DNA from: Rhodobiaceae bacterium
GTDB lineage: Bacteria > Pseudomonadota > Alphaproteobacteria > Rhizobiales > NORP267
Reading direction: 5' to 3'
DNA length: 64,000 nucleotides
Assembly (NCBI GenBank): GCA_020441905.1
Contig: JAGRLG010000035.1
Span: 1 to 64,000, forward strand
Made by a program: the position numbers and the translations under genes. How positions within the stretch are numbered: position 1 is the first letter of the stretch; each line of letters starts with the position of its first letter. The notes under the pieces are model-generated. The model had not been told where the DNA came from and searched no databases. It was given only the letters and a program-made list of their open reading frames with translations. Of this stretch, positions 34,854-44,074 are shown piece after piece.

Positions 34854-36154
34854 GGCGCGGCCTCCGGCGCGATGACGTGGATATAGGATCCCATGGCGGA
34901 GCCAAGCCTCAGGCCCGCCGCGCCGAGGTCGCGCCCGGCCGAATCGGCAACCTCGAACAGGGCCTCGCCCTGGCCCTGGCGGGCCAGGCTCGAATAATGG
35001 AATTCATGACCGCGCAAGGCCGGTGCCCAGGGCAGCGGCGAGGCATGGCGCAGGCGGCGATAGCCCAGATGCAGGGAACGGCGCGAGAAGTCGGTTTCGA
35101 CCGGCAGCAGTCCGGCCATGGCGTGGCGGCCGCCTTCGGCATCGATAAGGCCGCGGCCGAGCACCATGAAGCCGCCGCACTCGCCATAAACCAGGACACC
35201 GCGAGCCGCCGCCTCCCGCAGGTCGGCGAGAAAGCGACCGCTGGCCGCCAGCCGGCCGGCGTGAAGTTCCGGGTAGCCGCCGGGAAGGAATATGGCATCG
35301 GCCGCAGGGTCCGGGGCCTCGCCGGCAAGCGGGGAAAAGGGCGCCAGTTCAGCGCCGGCATGGCGCCAGCCGGCGAGCAGATGGGGGTAGGCGAACGAGA
35401 AAGCGGCATCGGAGGCAATGGCGATGCGGGAGCCAAGGGGCGCCAGGGCGGGCGCGGAAGCCGGCATGGGCAGCGGCGCGGCAAGGGCGGCGAAGCGCTC
35501 AAGATCGATGCCGGCGGCGGCGATCCGAGCCGCCTCGCTCAGGAACTGCTCCAGATCCTCGTGCTCGCCGGCCTGTACCAGGCCGAGATGGCGCGAGGGG
35601 ATATTGAGAGAAGGGTCCTCGCCGACAGCGCCCAGTACCGGAATTTGAAGCGGCGCCAGCGCAGCCTCGAGGATAGCGCGGTGGCGGGGGCTGGAAACGC
35701 GGTTGAGAATGATGCCGGCGACATTGCAATCGGCGCGGAACCCGGCGAAGCCCGATACCAGGGCCGCCACGGACTGGGCCTGACGGCGGGCATCGATAAC
35801 CAGCACCACCGGCAGTCCCAGCAGCGCGGCAAGATCGGCGCTGGAGCCGCCGCCCGATTCGGCGCCGTCAAACAGGCCCATGACGCCTTCGATCACCATG
35901 AGGTCGGCGCCGCCGCCGCTTTGCGCCGCCAGGGCGCGCAACTGCGCCGGCGCCATGGCCCAGGGGTCGAGATTGGGACAGGGGGCGCCGGTGGCGGCCT
36001 CGTGAAACCTGGGGTCGATATAGTCCGGTCCGGCCTTGGCCGATGCCACCTTGACGCCGGCGGCGCGCAGTGCCCGCAGCAGGGCAAGGGTGAGAAAGGT
36101 CTTGCCGCTGCCGGAAGCCGGAGCGGCGATGAGAAGACCGCGCGGCTCAGCCAA
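34850..36154 (-). CDS. cobB: Cobyrinate a,c-diamide synthase CobB
   Basis: This ATP- and glutamine-dependent enzyme amidates the a and c carboxylates of the corrin ring (hydrogenobyrinate in the aerobic route). The 434-residue protein has the P-loop APASGSGKTFLTLALLRAL, the substrate motif KAGPDYIDPRFHEAATG, DRRQAQ-type switch (IDARRQAQSVAALV), and a C-terminal amidotransferase domain with Cys in VYGECGGFMVLGRGL. The start is TTG 36154, overlapping the cobA stop by 8 bp. Domains and order match CobB/CbiA. Confidence 0.96.
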   Translation of the reverse strand: MAEPRGLLIAAPASGSGKTFLTLALLRALRAAGVKVASAKAGPDYIDPRFHEAATGAPCPNLDPWAMAPAQLRALAAQSGGGADLMVIEGVMGLFDGAESGGGSSADLAALLGLPVVLVIDARRQAQSVAALVSGFAGFRADCNVAGIILNRVSSPRHRAILEAALAPLQIPVLGAVGEDPSLNIPSRHLGLVQAGEHEDLEQFLSEAARIAAAGIDLERFAALAAPLPMPASAPALAPLGSRIAIASDAAFSFAYPHLLAGWRHAGAELAPFSPLAGEAPDPAADAIFLPGGYPELHAGRLAASGRFLADLREAAARGVLVYGECGGFMVLGRGLIDAEGGRHAMAGLLPVETDFSRRSLHLGYRRLRHASPLPWAPALRGHEFHYSSLARQGQGEALFEVADSAGRDLGAAGLRLGSAMGSYIHVIAPEAAP

Positions 36155-37016
36155 GCCCGTTCTCCTTTAGGGCGTCGCGGTACCAGTCCAGCGAGCCGCG
36201 CAGCGACACCACCTTGCCGATGACGACGATGGCGGGTGTCGGCACCTGGGAAAGGTCCTCGCCCGAGGCCAGGGCGGCAAGGGAGGTCTGGTGGACGGAC
36301 TGATGCGGCAGGGTGGCATTGGAGACGATGGCCACCGGCTCGGCGGCGGCGCGCCCGCCAGCGACCAGCTTTCCGGCGATCTGGCCAAGATTGCGCACCG
36401 CCATGAACATGACGATGACCTGGGTGGCGGTGGCGAGCTTGCTCCAGTCCAGCAGGCTGGGCACCGCGCCGCTGGAATCATGCCCGGTCAGGAACAGGAC
36501 GCTCTGATTGGTTTCGCGGTGGGTCGCCGGAATTCCGGCATAGCCGAGGCCGCCAATGCCGGCCGAGATGCCGGGCACGATGCGGAAGGGAATGCCGGCG
36601 CCGGCCAGCACCTGGCACTCCTCGCCGCCGCGTCCGAAGATCAGCGGGTCGCCGCCCTTGAGGCGCAGCACGCGCTTGCCTTCGCGCGCCAGGTCGACCA
36701 GGCGCAACGAGATGTCGCGCTGCTTGGCGGAGGGCTTGCCGCCGCGCTTGCCGGCATATTCGACCTTGGCCCCAGCGCGCACCCAGCCCAGCACTTCTTC
36801 ATTGACCAGGGCGTCATAAACCACGGCGTCGGCGTTTTGCAGGGCGTGATAGCCAAGCAGGGTCATCAGCGCCGGGGCGCCGGGACCGGCGCCGACCAGC
36901 CATACGGTGCCGGGGGCAAATTGCGGGAAGGCCAGGCCGTCGAGGCGCGCAAAACCGCTGTTATCGCCCTTTGCCGCCATGGTCCTGTTTCCCTTCCGGT
37001 CCAGCTTCGCGCTCAT
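36147..37016 (-). CDS. cobA: Uroporphyrinogen-III C-methyltransferase CobA (SUMT)
   Basis: This SAM-dependent enzyme makes precorrin-2, the branch point to B12 and siroheme. The 289-residue protein has the methyltransferase motifs VWLVGAGPGAPALMTLLGYH, LRLKGGDPLIFGRGGEE and VPGISAGIGGLGYAGIPATH. It is not fused to a dehydrogenase/chelatase (CysG) part. The first 30 residues are an extension before the fold; ATG 36980 is another start option. It heads the cobA-B-Q-C-D run and is divergent from cbiD with only 44 bp between them, so both promoters must be very close or lie within the genes. Confidence 0.96.
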   Translation of the reverse strand: MSAKLDRKGNRTMAAKGDNSGFARLDGLAFPQFAPGTVWLVGAGPGAPALMTLLGYHALQNADAVVYDALVNEEVLGWVRAGAKVEYAGKRGGKPSAKQRDISLRLVDLAREGKRVLRLKGGDPLIFGRGGEECQVLAGAGIPFRIVPGISAGIGGLGYAGIPATHRETNQSVLFLTGHDSSGAVPSLLDWSKLATATQVIVMFMAVRNLGQIAGKLVAGGRAAAEPVAIVSNATLPHQSVHQTSLAALASGEDLSQVPTPAIVVIGKVVSLRGSLDWYRDALKENGLG

Positions 37017-37060
37017 GTGCCGGGAACCTTCCTGTTGCCAGTCCCCAAGGCGATGTATAG

Positions 37061-38173
37061 ATGCCGATCATGGCCAGTACCAGTGACGAGAATAGCAGCG
37101 CCCTGCGCCGCGGCTGGACCACCGGCGCCTGTGCGGCGGCGGCGGCCAAATCGGCCTATGGCGCCCTGCTCACCGGCAGTTTCGCCGATCCGGTGTCGAT
37201 CCGCCTGCCCAAGGGCGAGGAACCGGCCTTCGCCCTTGCCATGCAAGAACGCGGGAGCGGCTTTGCCCGCGCCGGAATCGTCAAGGATGCGGGCGATGAC
37301 CCAGATGTCACCCATGGCGCGCTGATCATGGCCACGGTGCGCGCCGGCGCCGCCGGATCGGGCGTGACCTTTCGCGCCGGAAAGGGCGTCGGCACCGTCA
37401 CCAAGCCGGGCCTGCCGGTTGCGGTGGGCGAGCCGGCGATCAATCCGGCGCCGCGCGCGATGATGCGCGAGGTTGTCGGCGAAGTGGCGGCGGCCCATGG
37501 CGCCAGCGGTGATGTCGAGATCGAGATCTCGGTCAAGGACGGCGAGAGGATCGCGGCACGGACCTGGAACCCGCGCCTTGGCATCCTTGGCGGCCTCTCC
37601 ATCCTTGGCACGACGGGGATCGTCCACCCCTTCTCCTGCTCGGCCTGGATCCATGCCATCCAGCGCGGCATAGACGTCGCCCGCGCCGCCGGAATAGACC
37701 ATATCGCCGGAGCCACCGGCTCGCGCTCGGAAGATGCGGTGCGCAAGCTCCACGGCCTCCCGGAAGCCGCCCTTATCGATATGGGAGATTTCGTCGGCGG
37801 CATGCTGAAATATGTCCGTTCGCATCCGGTGCCCCGCGTTTCGATCGCCGGCGGGTTCGCCAAGATGTGCAAGCTCGGCCAGGGCCTGCTCGACCTGCAT
37901 TCGGCGCGCGGCGAGGTATCCTTCGACTGGCTGGCGGAGCAAGTCGCGGCGGCGGGCGGCAGCAATGCCGTTGCGGAAAAGGTGCGCGGCGCCAATACCG
38001 CCGCCGAGGCGCTGGAACTGTGCGGCGGCGGCGGGCCCGACCTTGCGGCGCACATCGCCGAACTGGCGCTGGCCACTGCGCGCAGGGTCATGCGCGATGC
38101 GCCGGTCGAAATCGACATTGTCGTCATTGACCGGGAGGGCGGAATCATCGGCCGCGCCGGACATGGCGGCTAG
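37061..38173 (+). CDS. cbiD: Cobalt-precorrin-5B C1-methyltransferase CbiD
   Basis: CbiD methylates C1 of the corrin precursor after loss of the acetaldehyde fragment. It belongs to the early-cobalt route and is used by some aerobic-type bacteria in place of CobF. The 370-residue protein has RRGWTTGACAAAAAKSAYGA, PGLPVAVGEPAINPAPRAM, LGIVHPFS-like TTGIVHPFSCSAWIHAIQRG and DMGDFVGGMLKY. No cobF was seen in the window, so CbiD is the likely C1 methylase here. It overlaps cobK by 11 bp. Confidence 0.96.
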   Translation: MPIMASTSDENSSALRRGWTTGACAAAAAKSAYGALLTGSFADPVSIRLPKGEEPAFALAMQERGSGFARAGIVKDAGDDPDVTHGALIMATVRAGAAGSGVTFRAGKGVGTVTKPGLPVAVGEPAINPAPRAMMREVVGEVAAAHGASGDVEIEISVKDGERIAARTWNPRLGILGGLSILGTTGIVHPFSCSAWIHAIQRGIDVARAAGIDHIAGATGSRSEDAVRKLHGLPEAALIDMGDFVGGMLKYVRSHPVPRVSIAGGFAKMCKLGQGLLDLHSARGEVSFDWLAEQVAAAGGSNAVAEKVRGANTAAEALELCGGGGPDLAAHIAELALATARRVMRDAPVEIDIVVIDREGGIIGRAGHGG

Positions 38174-38906
38174 AGCGCGGCGCATTCTCATTCTTGGCGG
38201 AACGGCGGAGGGCCGCGCGCTGGCGAGCCTGCTTTCCGCCGTGCCCGGCGTCACGGCAATCAGTTCGCTGGCCGGACGCACCAAGGAGCCGCTGATGCCG
38301 GAAGGCGAAACGCGCAGCGGCGGCTTTGGCGGCGTGGCCGGGCTGGCGGCATATCTGCGCGAAAAAGCGGTCGATCTTGTCGCCGATGCCACCCACCCCT
38401 TTGCCGCCCGGATATCCACCAATGCGGCGACCGCCTGCGCGCAAACCGGCGTGCCGTATCTGCGCCTGGAACGCCCGGCCTGGGAACAGCTGGACGGCGA
38501 TGACTGGCACAAGGTGGGCGACAGCGCCGCGGCGGCGGCGGCCCTGGATAGCGGCGCGCGGGTGCTGGCGGCGGTGGGCGGCGGCGAGTTGGACCCGTTC
38601 CTCGCCCGCGGCGATATTTTCCTGGTGGCGCGGATGATCGAACCGCCGCAAGCGCCGGTTCCGGCCAATTGCGAGATCGTGCTGGCCCGGCCGCCCTTCG
38701 CGCTGGAAGAGGAACTTGAGCTGATGCGCGAAAAATCGATTACCGTGCTGGTGGCCAAGAACAGCGGCGGCGCCGGATATGCCAAGCTCGTCGCGGCGCG
38801 GATGCTCAAGGTGCCGGTGGTTATGATCGCGCGGCCGCCAAAGCCGGCGGCGCCGATGGCGGCCACGGCCGAAGGCATGCGCAATCTCATCCTCGCCTCC
38901 CGCTAG
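38163..38906 (+). CDS. cobK: Precorrin-6A reductase CobK
   Basis: This NADPH enzyme reduces the macrocycle of precorrin-6A. The 247-residue protein has the N-terminal nucleotide motif RILILGGTAEGRALASLLS, the DATHPFAARISTNAATAC signature, and VLVAKNSGGAGYAKLVAARM near the C terminus. The start is ATG 38163 inside the end of cbiD, so translation is probably coupled. Its stop shares the CTAG tetranucleotide 38903-38906 with the stop of convergent cobM. Confidence 0.95.
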   Translation: MAARARRILILGGTAEGRALASLLSAVPGVTAISSLAGRTKEPLMPEGETRSGGFGGVAGLAAYLREKAVDLVADATHPFAARISTNAATACAQTGVPYLRLERPAWEQLDGDDWHKVGDSAAAAAALDSGARVLAAVGGGELDPFLARGDIFLVARMIEPPQAPVPANCEIVLARPPFALEEELELMREKSITVLVAKNSGGAGYAKLVAARMLKVPVVMIARPPKPAAPMAATAEGMRNLILASR

Positions 38907-39685
38907 GTCCGGGCCGCGCCGGCGGCCTTTTTGCGCGGGCGCAGCACATGCTCATGGGCGGCATCATAGAGCGCCGAATCGCGATAGCCCTCCGCCGCCA
39001 GCACCGGGCCGACGAGAACCAGCGCGGTGCGGGTGATCTTGGCGGCGCGCACCTTTTCGCCGATGTCGCCAAGGGTGCCGCGCAGGATCTGCTGGTCGGG
39101 CCAGCTGGCGCGGTAGATCACCACCGCCGGGCAGTCCAGCCCATAATGGGGCTCCAGCGCCTCGCGCACATGGCGCAGGTTGCGCACCGAGAGGTGGATG
39201 GCCAGCGTCGCGCCGGAGCGGCCGAGGATCTGAAGGCTTTCGCGCTCGGGCATGGCCGAGGCCTTCATGGTGGTGCGGGTCAGAATCACCGTCTGGGCGA
39301 TCTCGGGAAGGGTGAGCTCGCATTTCAGCGCCGCGGCGGCGGCGGCAAAGGCGGGCACGCCGGGCACGATGTCATAGTCTATGCCCAGGGCGTCGAGGCG
39401 GCGCATCTGCTCGCCGATGGCGCCATAAAGCGAGGGATCGCCGGAATGAACCCGGGCGACATCCTGGCCTCTTGCCTCGGCGGCCTCCATTTCGGCGATG
39501 ATCTCGTCCAGCGTCATCGGCGCGGTGTCGCGCACAAGGGCGCCTTCGGGCGCGGCGGAGACAATCTGCGCCGGAACCAGCGAGCCGGCATAGAGGCAGA
39601 CCGGGCAGCGGCGGATGAGATCAAGGCCGCGCACGGTGATGAGATCGGGGGCGCCGGGGCCGGCGCCGATAAAGAAGACAGTCAT
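38903..39685 (-). CDS. cobM: Precorrin-4 C11-methyltransferase CobM
   Basis: This SAM-dependent enzyme methylates C11 in B12 synthesis. The 260-residue protein starts with MTVFFIGAGPGAPDLITVRG, and has CLYAGSLVPAQIVSAAPEGA, VARVHSGDPSLYGAIGEQM and VPGVPAFAAAAAALKCELTL. The start is ATG 39685, one base after the cobJ stop; a longer frame upstream overlaps cobJ and is non-family. It ends the cbiX-cobH-cobL-cobI-cobJ-cobM run. Confidence 0.96.
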   Translation of the reverse strand: MTVFFIGAGPGAPDLITVRGLDLIRRCPVCLYAGSLVPAQIVSAAPEGALVRDTAPMTLDEIIAEMEAAEARGQDVARVHSGDPSLYGAIGEQMRRLDALGIDYDIVPGVPAFAAAAAALKCELTLPEIAQTVILTRTTMKASAMPERESLQILGRSGATLAIHLSVRNLRHVREALEPHYGLDCPAVVIYRASWPDQQILRGTLGDIGEKVRAAKITRTALVLVGPVLAAEGYRDSALYDAAHEHVLRPRKKAAGAART

Positions 39686-39686
39686 T

Positions 39687-41498
39687 TCAGTTCTCCCGCT
39701 TGGCGGCATAGCCGCGCGGCGTATAGGCATGGGTGCGGCCATCGCCGCGGGTGAAGGCACGGGTCGCCGAGGAGCCGACGATGACGATGGTCAGCATGTC
39801 GACCACCTCGGGGTCAAAGTCGCGCAAGGGGCAAATCGCCAGCGTCTCCTTCGGCCGGCCGAGATTGGAGGCCATGATGACCGGGGTGTCGCCGGGGCGA
39901 TGGTTCTTGAGGATCTCCAGCGCCTTCGACAAATGCTCGGTGCGGCGCATCGAACGCGGATTGTAGAAGGCGACGGCGAAATCGCCTTCAGCGGCGGCAT
40001 GGAGGCGCTTTTCGATCGCCGCCCAGGGGGTGAGCAGGTCGGAAAGCGAGATCAGGCAGAAGTCATGGCCGAAGGGGGCGCCGGCGCGGGCGGCGGCGGC
40101 CTGGAAGGCGGAAATGCCCGGCGCCACCTCGATCTCGACGCGGCGCGCGCCCTCGCTCAAGGGCGGGCTTGTCTCGGGGTCGAGCAATTCAAAGGCCAGC
40201 GCCGCCATGGCGTAGATGCCGGGATCGCCGGAGGAAATCAGCGCCACCTCCCTGCCCTGCCCGGCAAGTTCGAGGGCGTGACGCACCCGCGCCTCCTCCT
40301 CGCCAAGCGGAAAACGGTGCTGCTCTTTCCCGGCGGCATATTTTGCGACAAGGTCGAGATAGAGGCCATAGCCGACCCAGTCGCTGGCCGATCTGAGCAG
40401 CGCCACCGCCTGCGGGCTGAGCCACTCGGCGCTGCCCGGCCCAGTGCCGATGATGGAGAGCTTGCCGCGCGGACGCCCGATTCGTTCAGCCGAGAGCGGC
40501 GCGGCGGCGCGGGCTATGGCGCATGTCGCGCGGCGCGACTTGGTCTTTTCGACAATCAGGCTGCCTTTCTCGCCAATGGCGGCCAACGCCGCGCCTTCGG
40601 CAACGCCGGCAACGCCAACCTCGGCGCGCACCTTCTCGGAAGGATTGGCCAGCCTTGGCTCCTGCGCCGCCAGTTGATCGCGCGAAAAGAAGCGCGCCGG
40701 CACATCCAGATGGGCGGCAAGGGCGTGGATCGCCGCTTCGTCGGCTTTCAGGTCGATGGAACAGACACAGGCCACCGCGCCGGCGGCAAGGCCATGGGCA
40801 GCGAGAGTTTCCTCGACCAGCGCGATCAGCTCTTCCGCCGGGCAACCGCGCTCGCAGCCGACGCCAAGGGCCAGCAGCGGCGGGTGATAGACGAGCTTCG
40901 TTTCGCTGCCCTCGACCTGCCGCTCGCTGGCGATCAGCGCAACCTCGCTGTCCTCGGCCAGGTTCAGGCTGGCGGCGGCAAGCCAGCCGGCCTCGCCGTC
41001 AAGGCGCGCCGAGGCGCCGGCCAGCAGGGCGGCCATGACCGGCTTGGCATGTTGCGGATTGGCAAGGCGCCAGCCTGGCGGCGGTGCATCGAGGGCGACC
41101 GAAAAACGCGCATCGCCGGCGGTGGTGATGGCGGGCGCGATGCCGAGGACGGCGCCGAGCCGGCGCGCCATCTCGTTGGCGCCGCGATGGCCGCCGATGA
41201 GCGGCACCACCGCCGAGCCGTCCTCGGCAACCGCGAGCACCGGCGGCTCGGCCGCCTTGTCGGACAGCAGCGGAGCGATGGCGCGCATCAGGATTCCGGC
41301 GGCGCAGATGCCGATGACGGGGCGCCCGCCAGCGAACAGTTCACGCAGGTGGCCCATGGTGTCGGCAAAGGCGGCATCGGCGCCTGGCGCCCGCCCGGCA
41401 AGGCCGTGGATCTCGGCGTTGCCGAACTCGCCGGATAGGCGGCGCGCCATGGCAAGGCCGGAGGCCGACAGACAGACGAAAACGGGCGCGGCTACCAT
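39687..41498 (-). CDS. cobJ: CbiG-CobJ fusion: cobalt-precorrin-5A hydrolase / precorrin-3B C17-methyltransferase
   Basis: This is a 603-residue two-part protein. Residues 1-340 are CbiG-like: an N-terminal part (LVGICAAGIL-type VIGICAAGILMRAIAPLLSD, VVPLIGGHRGANEMARRLG) and the CbiG C domain (LLALGVGCERGCPAEELIAL). Residues 346-603 are CobJ (KLSIIGTGPGSAEWLSPQAV, ALISSGDPGIYAMAALAFEL, EVAPGISAFQAAAARAGAPF). CobJ contracts the ring while methylating C17. CbiG opens the resulting lactone and releases acetaldehyde in the cobalt-early route. Such fusions are known in other bacteria. It overlaps cobI by 7 bp. Confidence 0.95.
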   Translation of the reverse strand: MVAAPVFVCLSASGLAMARRLSGEFGNAEIHGLAGRAPGADAAFADTMGHLRELFAGGRPVIGICAAGILMRAIAPLLSDKAAEPPVLAVAEDGSAVVPLIGGHRGANEMARRLGAVLGIAPAITTAGDARFSVALDAPPPGWRLANPQHAKPVMAALLAGASARLDGEAGWLAAASLNLAEDSEVALIASERQVEGSETKLVYHPPLLALGVGCERGCPAEELIALVEETLAAHGLAAGAVACVCSIDLKADEAAIHALAAHLDVPARFFSRDQLAAQEPRLANPSEKVRAEVGVAGVAEGAALAAIGEKGSLIVEKTKSRRATCAIARAAAPLSAERIGRPRGKLSIIGTGPGSAEWLSPQAVALLRSASDWVGYGLYLDLVAKYAAGKEQHRFPLGEEEARVRHALELAGQGREVALISSGDPGIYAMAALAFELLDPETSPPLSEGARRVEIEVAPGISAFQAAAARAGAPFGHDFCLISLSDLLTPWAAIEKRLHAAAEGDFAVAFYNPRSMRRTEHLSKALEILKNHRPGDTPVIMASNLGRPKETLAICPLRDFDPEVVDMLTIVIVGSSATRAFTRGDGRTHAYTPRGYAAKREN

Positions 41499-42196
41499 TG
41501 TTCAGCCCCCGCATAGATGAGGATGGTGGAAAAGTAAGGCCGCGCGCCAGCGGGCACCTCGCTCAAGGGCCCGGCGCGCTCGTCGCCGAGGCTGGCATCG
41601 GTGACGATGGCGGCGCGCGCAGTGAGGTCCAGATCGTCGAGAATGGCGCGCACCTTGTCGAAATGGCGCCCGACCTTGATGATCGCCGCTGCCTGCGCGG
41701 TCTTCAGTTCCTCGCGCAGCCGCGCTTCGGGCAGCGTCGCCGGAAGCACCTTGAGGACGTCGCTGCGGGCGGCGAGCGGACGGGCGAGGCGCGCCGCCAC
41801 GGCGGTGAGCGAGGTGACACCGGGCACGATCTCGACCTCAAAACGGGAGCCAAGGCGGGCGAGCAGATACATGAAGCTGGCATAGAACAGCGGGTCGCCG
41901 GCACACAGGAAGACGACATCCTCGCCTTTTTCGAGGCGAGCGGCGATGGCCTCGGCACCCTTGTCATAGGCACGGCGCGCCGGGTCGCGCTCGACGCGCA
42001 TCGGGATCGGAACCGGCATTTCCTCGGCGCCCGGCGAGATCTGCGCCGCGGCGATGCGGCGGGCAAAACTTGCGCCATTCTCATCGGCCGGATAGGCAAT
42101 CAGTTTCGCTGCCGAAACGATGCGCGCGGCCTTCAGCGTCATCAATTCCTGATCGCCTGGCCCGAGGCCGACGCCATATAGTATTCCCTGCTTCAT
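41492..42196 (-). CDS. cobI: Precorrin-2 C20-methyltransferase CobI
   Basis: This SAM enzyme methylates C20 of precorrin-2. The 234-residue protein opens with MKQGILYGVGLGPGDQELMT and has LIAYPADENGASFARRIAA, VVFLCAGDPLFYASFMYLLA and EIVPGVTSLTAVAARLARPL. The start lies directly against the cobL stop, without a spacer. The motif set matches CobI/CbiL; whether it prefers the cobalt-free or the cobalt form cannot be read from sequence. Confidence 0.95.
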   Translation of the reverse strand: MKQGILYGVGLGPGDQELMTLKAARIVSAAKLIAYPADENGASFARRIAAAQISPGAEEMPVPIPMRVERDPARRAYDKGAEAIAARLEKGEDVVFLCAGDPLFYASFMYLLARLGSRFEVEIVPGVTSLTAVAARLARPLAARSDVLKVLPATLPEARLREELKTAQAAAIIKVGRHFDKVRAILDDLDLTARAAIVTDASLGDERAGPLSEVPAGARPYFSTILIYAGAEQW

Positions 42197-43417
42197 TCAG
42201 CCTTCCGCGTGTTTGACGGCGCGCCATTGCAGCACCGAACGGCGCGGGCTCATCGCCCGGCTTGATCCGATATTTTCAATCCTGGAGATATCGATGCGCA
42301 CCAGCTCGCCGCCATGGCGGGCGTGGCGGGCGAGCAATGCCGCCTCGCCTTCCAGCGTTACCGCATTGGCGACAAGCCTGCCGCCGGCGTGAAGCGCGCG
42401 CCAGCAGGCGGCGAAGATTTCCTCGTCCGCCACTGCGCCGCCGATAAAGACAGCATCGGGCACGGGCGCCCCCACAAGACTTTGCGGCGCATCGCCGGAG
42501 ACGATTTCCAGCCCCGGCACGCCGAGCGCCAGGGCATTGGCGGCAATCATTTCGCGGCGCGCCTCTTCGCGCTCGAATGCTATGGCGCGGCAGCCACGCG
42601 CGGCGCGCATCCATTCGACGGATATGGAGCCGCAGCCTGCCCCGACATCCCACAACAGCGCGCCGGGAGTTGGCGCCAGAGCCGACAGGGTGACGGCCCG
42701 CACCTCGGCTTTCGTCAGCTGGCCGTCATGGGCAAAGGCGGCATCGGGCAGGCCGGGAAGGCGGGAGAGAATGCGCGCACCGGGACCGCAGACGCATTCG
42801 ACGGCGAGCAGGTTGAGTTCGGCGAAATCCTGCCTCCCCACTTCGTCGGCGCGAAGGGTGACGAGGCGCTCGGCCTCACCGCCCATATGCTCCAGCACGG
42901 TGAGGACACTGGCGCCGAAACCGCGCGCTGCGAGCAATCCGGCGGCCTCGGCGACCGTCGCCGCGCCCGAGGTCAGGGCCAGGATGCGGACACGCGGCGC
43001 GATGAAGGGGATGAGAAGTTGCGCGGCGCGGCCATGGAGCGATATCTGCTCGACATCTTGCAGCGGCCAGGCGAGGCGGGCGGCGGCAAGGCTGAAAGCG
43101 GAAGGCGCGGGAACGATCGTCATTTCCTCAGCCGGAAAGCGACGCGCCAGGGTGCAGCCAATGCCGAAATACATGGGATCGCCGCTTGCCAACACCGCGA
43201 CCTCGCGCCCCCGCCAGGCGCCGATACGATCCAGGGTTTGGCCCAAGGGCGACGCCCAGGGCACCAGGTCCTTGCCGGAAAGCGCGGCGCCGTCCCTTTC
43301 CAGCAGGCGTTTTGATCCAACGACGATTTCGGCCCTTTCGAGCAGGGCGCGCGCCGCCGGCGCGAGGCCGCCAAGCCCGTCGTCGCCGGCGCCGATAATG
43401 GACAGCCAGCGGTTCAT
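42197..43417 (-). CDS. cobL: Precorrin-6Y C5,15-methyltransferase (decarboxylating) CobL
   Basis: CobL methylates C5 and C15 and removes the C12 acetate carboxyl. The 406-residue protein is the fused form. The CbiE-type methylase is N-terminal (LSIIGAGDDGLGGLAPAARA, VLASGDPMYFGIGCTLARRF). The CbiT-type class I methylase is C-terminal (LTKAEVRAVTLSALAPTPGA, LLWDVGAGCGSISVEWMRAA). It overlaps the cobH stop by 4 bp (ATGA). Confidence 0.96.
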   Translation of the reverse strand: MNRWLSIIGAGDDGLGGLAPAARALLERAEIVVGSKRLLERDGAALSGKDLVPWASPLGQTLDRIGAWRGREVAVLASGDPMYFGIGCTLARRFPAEEMTIVPAPSAFSLAAARLAWPLQDVEQISLHGRAAQLLIPFIAPRVRILALTSGAATVAEAAGLLAARGFGASVLTVLEHMGGEAERLVTLRADEVGRQDFAELNLLAVECVCGPGARILSRLPGLPDAAFAHDGQLTKAEVRAVTLSALAPTPGALLWDVGAGCGSISVEWMRAARGCRAIAFEREEARREMIAANALALGVPGLEIVSGDAPQSLVGAPVPDAVFIGGAVADEEIFAACWRALHAGGRLVANAVTLEGEAALLARHARHGGELVRIDISRIENIGSSRAMSPRRSVLQWRAVKHAEG

Positions 43418-44049
43418 GGTCTTTCGCCGGCGCCGAGCGCGTTGACCGCGGCGCCGGCCATGGCCGATCCGCCGCGCCGTCCGGCAAGGGTGAGGAAGGG
43501 CACGCCGCGCGGATTGGCGGCGAGCTCCGCCTTCGATTCCACGGCGCCGACAAAGCCGACCGGAAAGGCGAGGATGGCGGCCGGCCTGGGCGCGCCGGCA
43601 TCGAGCATTTCAAGCAGGGCGAAGAGTGCCGTCGGGGCGTTGCCGATGGCAACCACCGCGCCCTCGAGCCGGTCGCGCCAAAGGGAGAGCGCGGCGGCGG
43701 AGCGGGTGGTGCCCAGTTCTTTCGCGCGCGCCGGAACCGAGGGATCGTTAAGGGTGCAGACGAGGTCGCAAGCTGACGGCAGGCGGCTCCTGATCACCGC
43801 ATGGGCGGTCATCTCGGTATCGACCAGGACCGGGGCACCCCTGGCCAAAGCGGCGCGGGCGGCGTCAGCGACATCGGGGGAAAACTTGAGATCGGCGGCA
43901 AGGTCGGTCATGCCGCAGGCATGGATGAGGCGCACGGCGACGCTTTCCAGCGAAGGTGGCAGGGCGGCAAGATCGGTTTCGGCACGGATGGCGGCGAAGG
44001 AAGCCGCATAGATCGCCGCCGGGTCTTTTTCGTAATTCATGCCAGCCAT
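43414..44049 (-). CDS. cobH: Precorrin-8X methylmutase CobH
   Basis: CobH moves the C11 methyl to C12, giving hydrogenobyrinate. The 211-residue protein has the catalytic His H43 in VRLIHACGMTDLAADLKFSP, then VLVDTEMTAHAVIRSRLPSA, AVVAIGNAPTALFALLEMLD and FPVGFVGAVESKAELAANP. The length is standard. It lies 25 bp after the cbiX stop on the same strand, in one run with cobL and cobI. Confidence 0.97.
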   Translation of the reverse strand: MAGMNYEKDPAAIYAASFAAIRAETDLAALPPSLESVAVRLIHACGMTDLAADLKFSPDVADAARAALARGAPVLVDTEMTAHAVIRSRLPSACDLVCTLNDPSVPARAKELGTTRSAAALSLWRDRLEGAVVAIGNAPTALFALLEMLDAGAPRPAAILAFPVGFVGAVESKAELAANPRGVPFLTLAGRRGGSAMAGAAVNALGAGERP

Positions 44050-44074
44050 TGCCGCGCACTTCCCTCAAGCTTGC

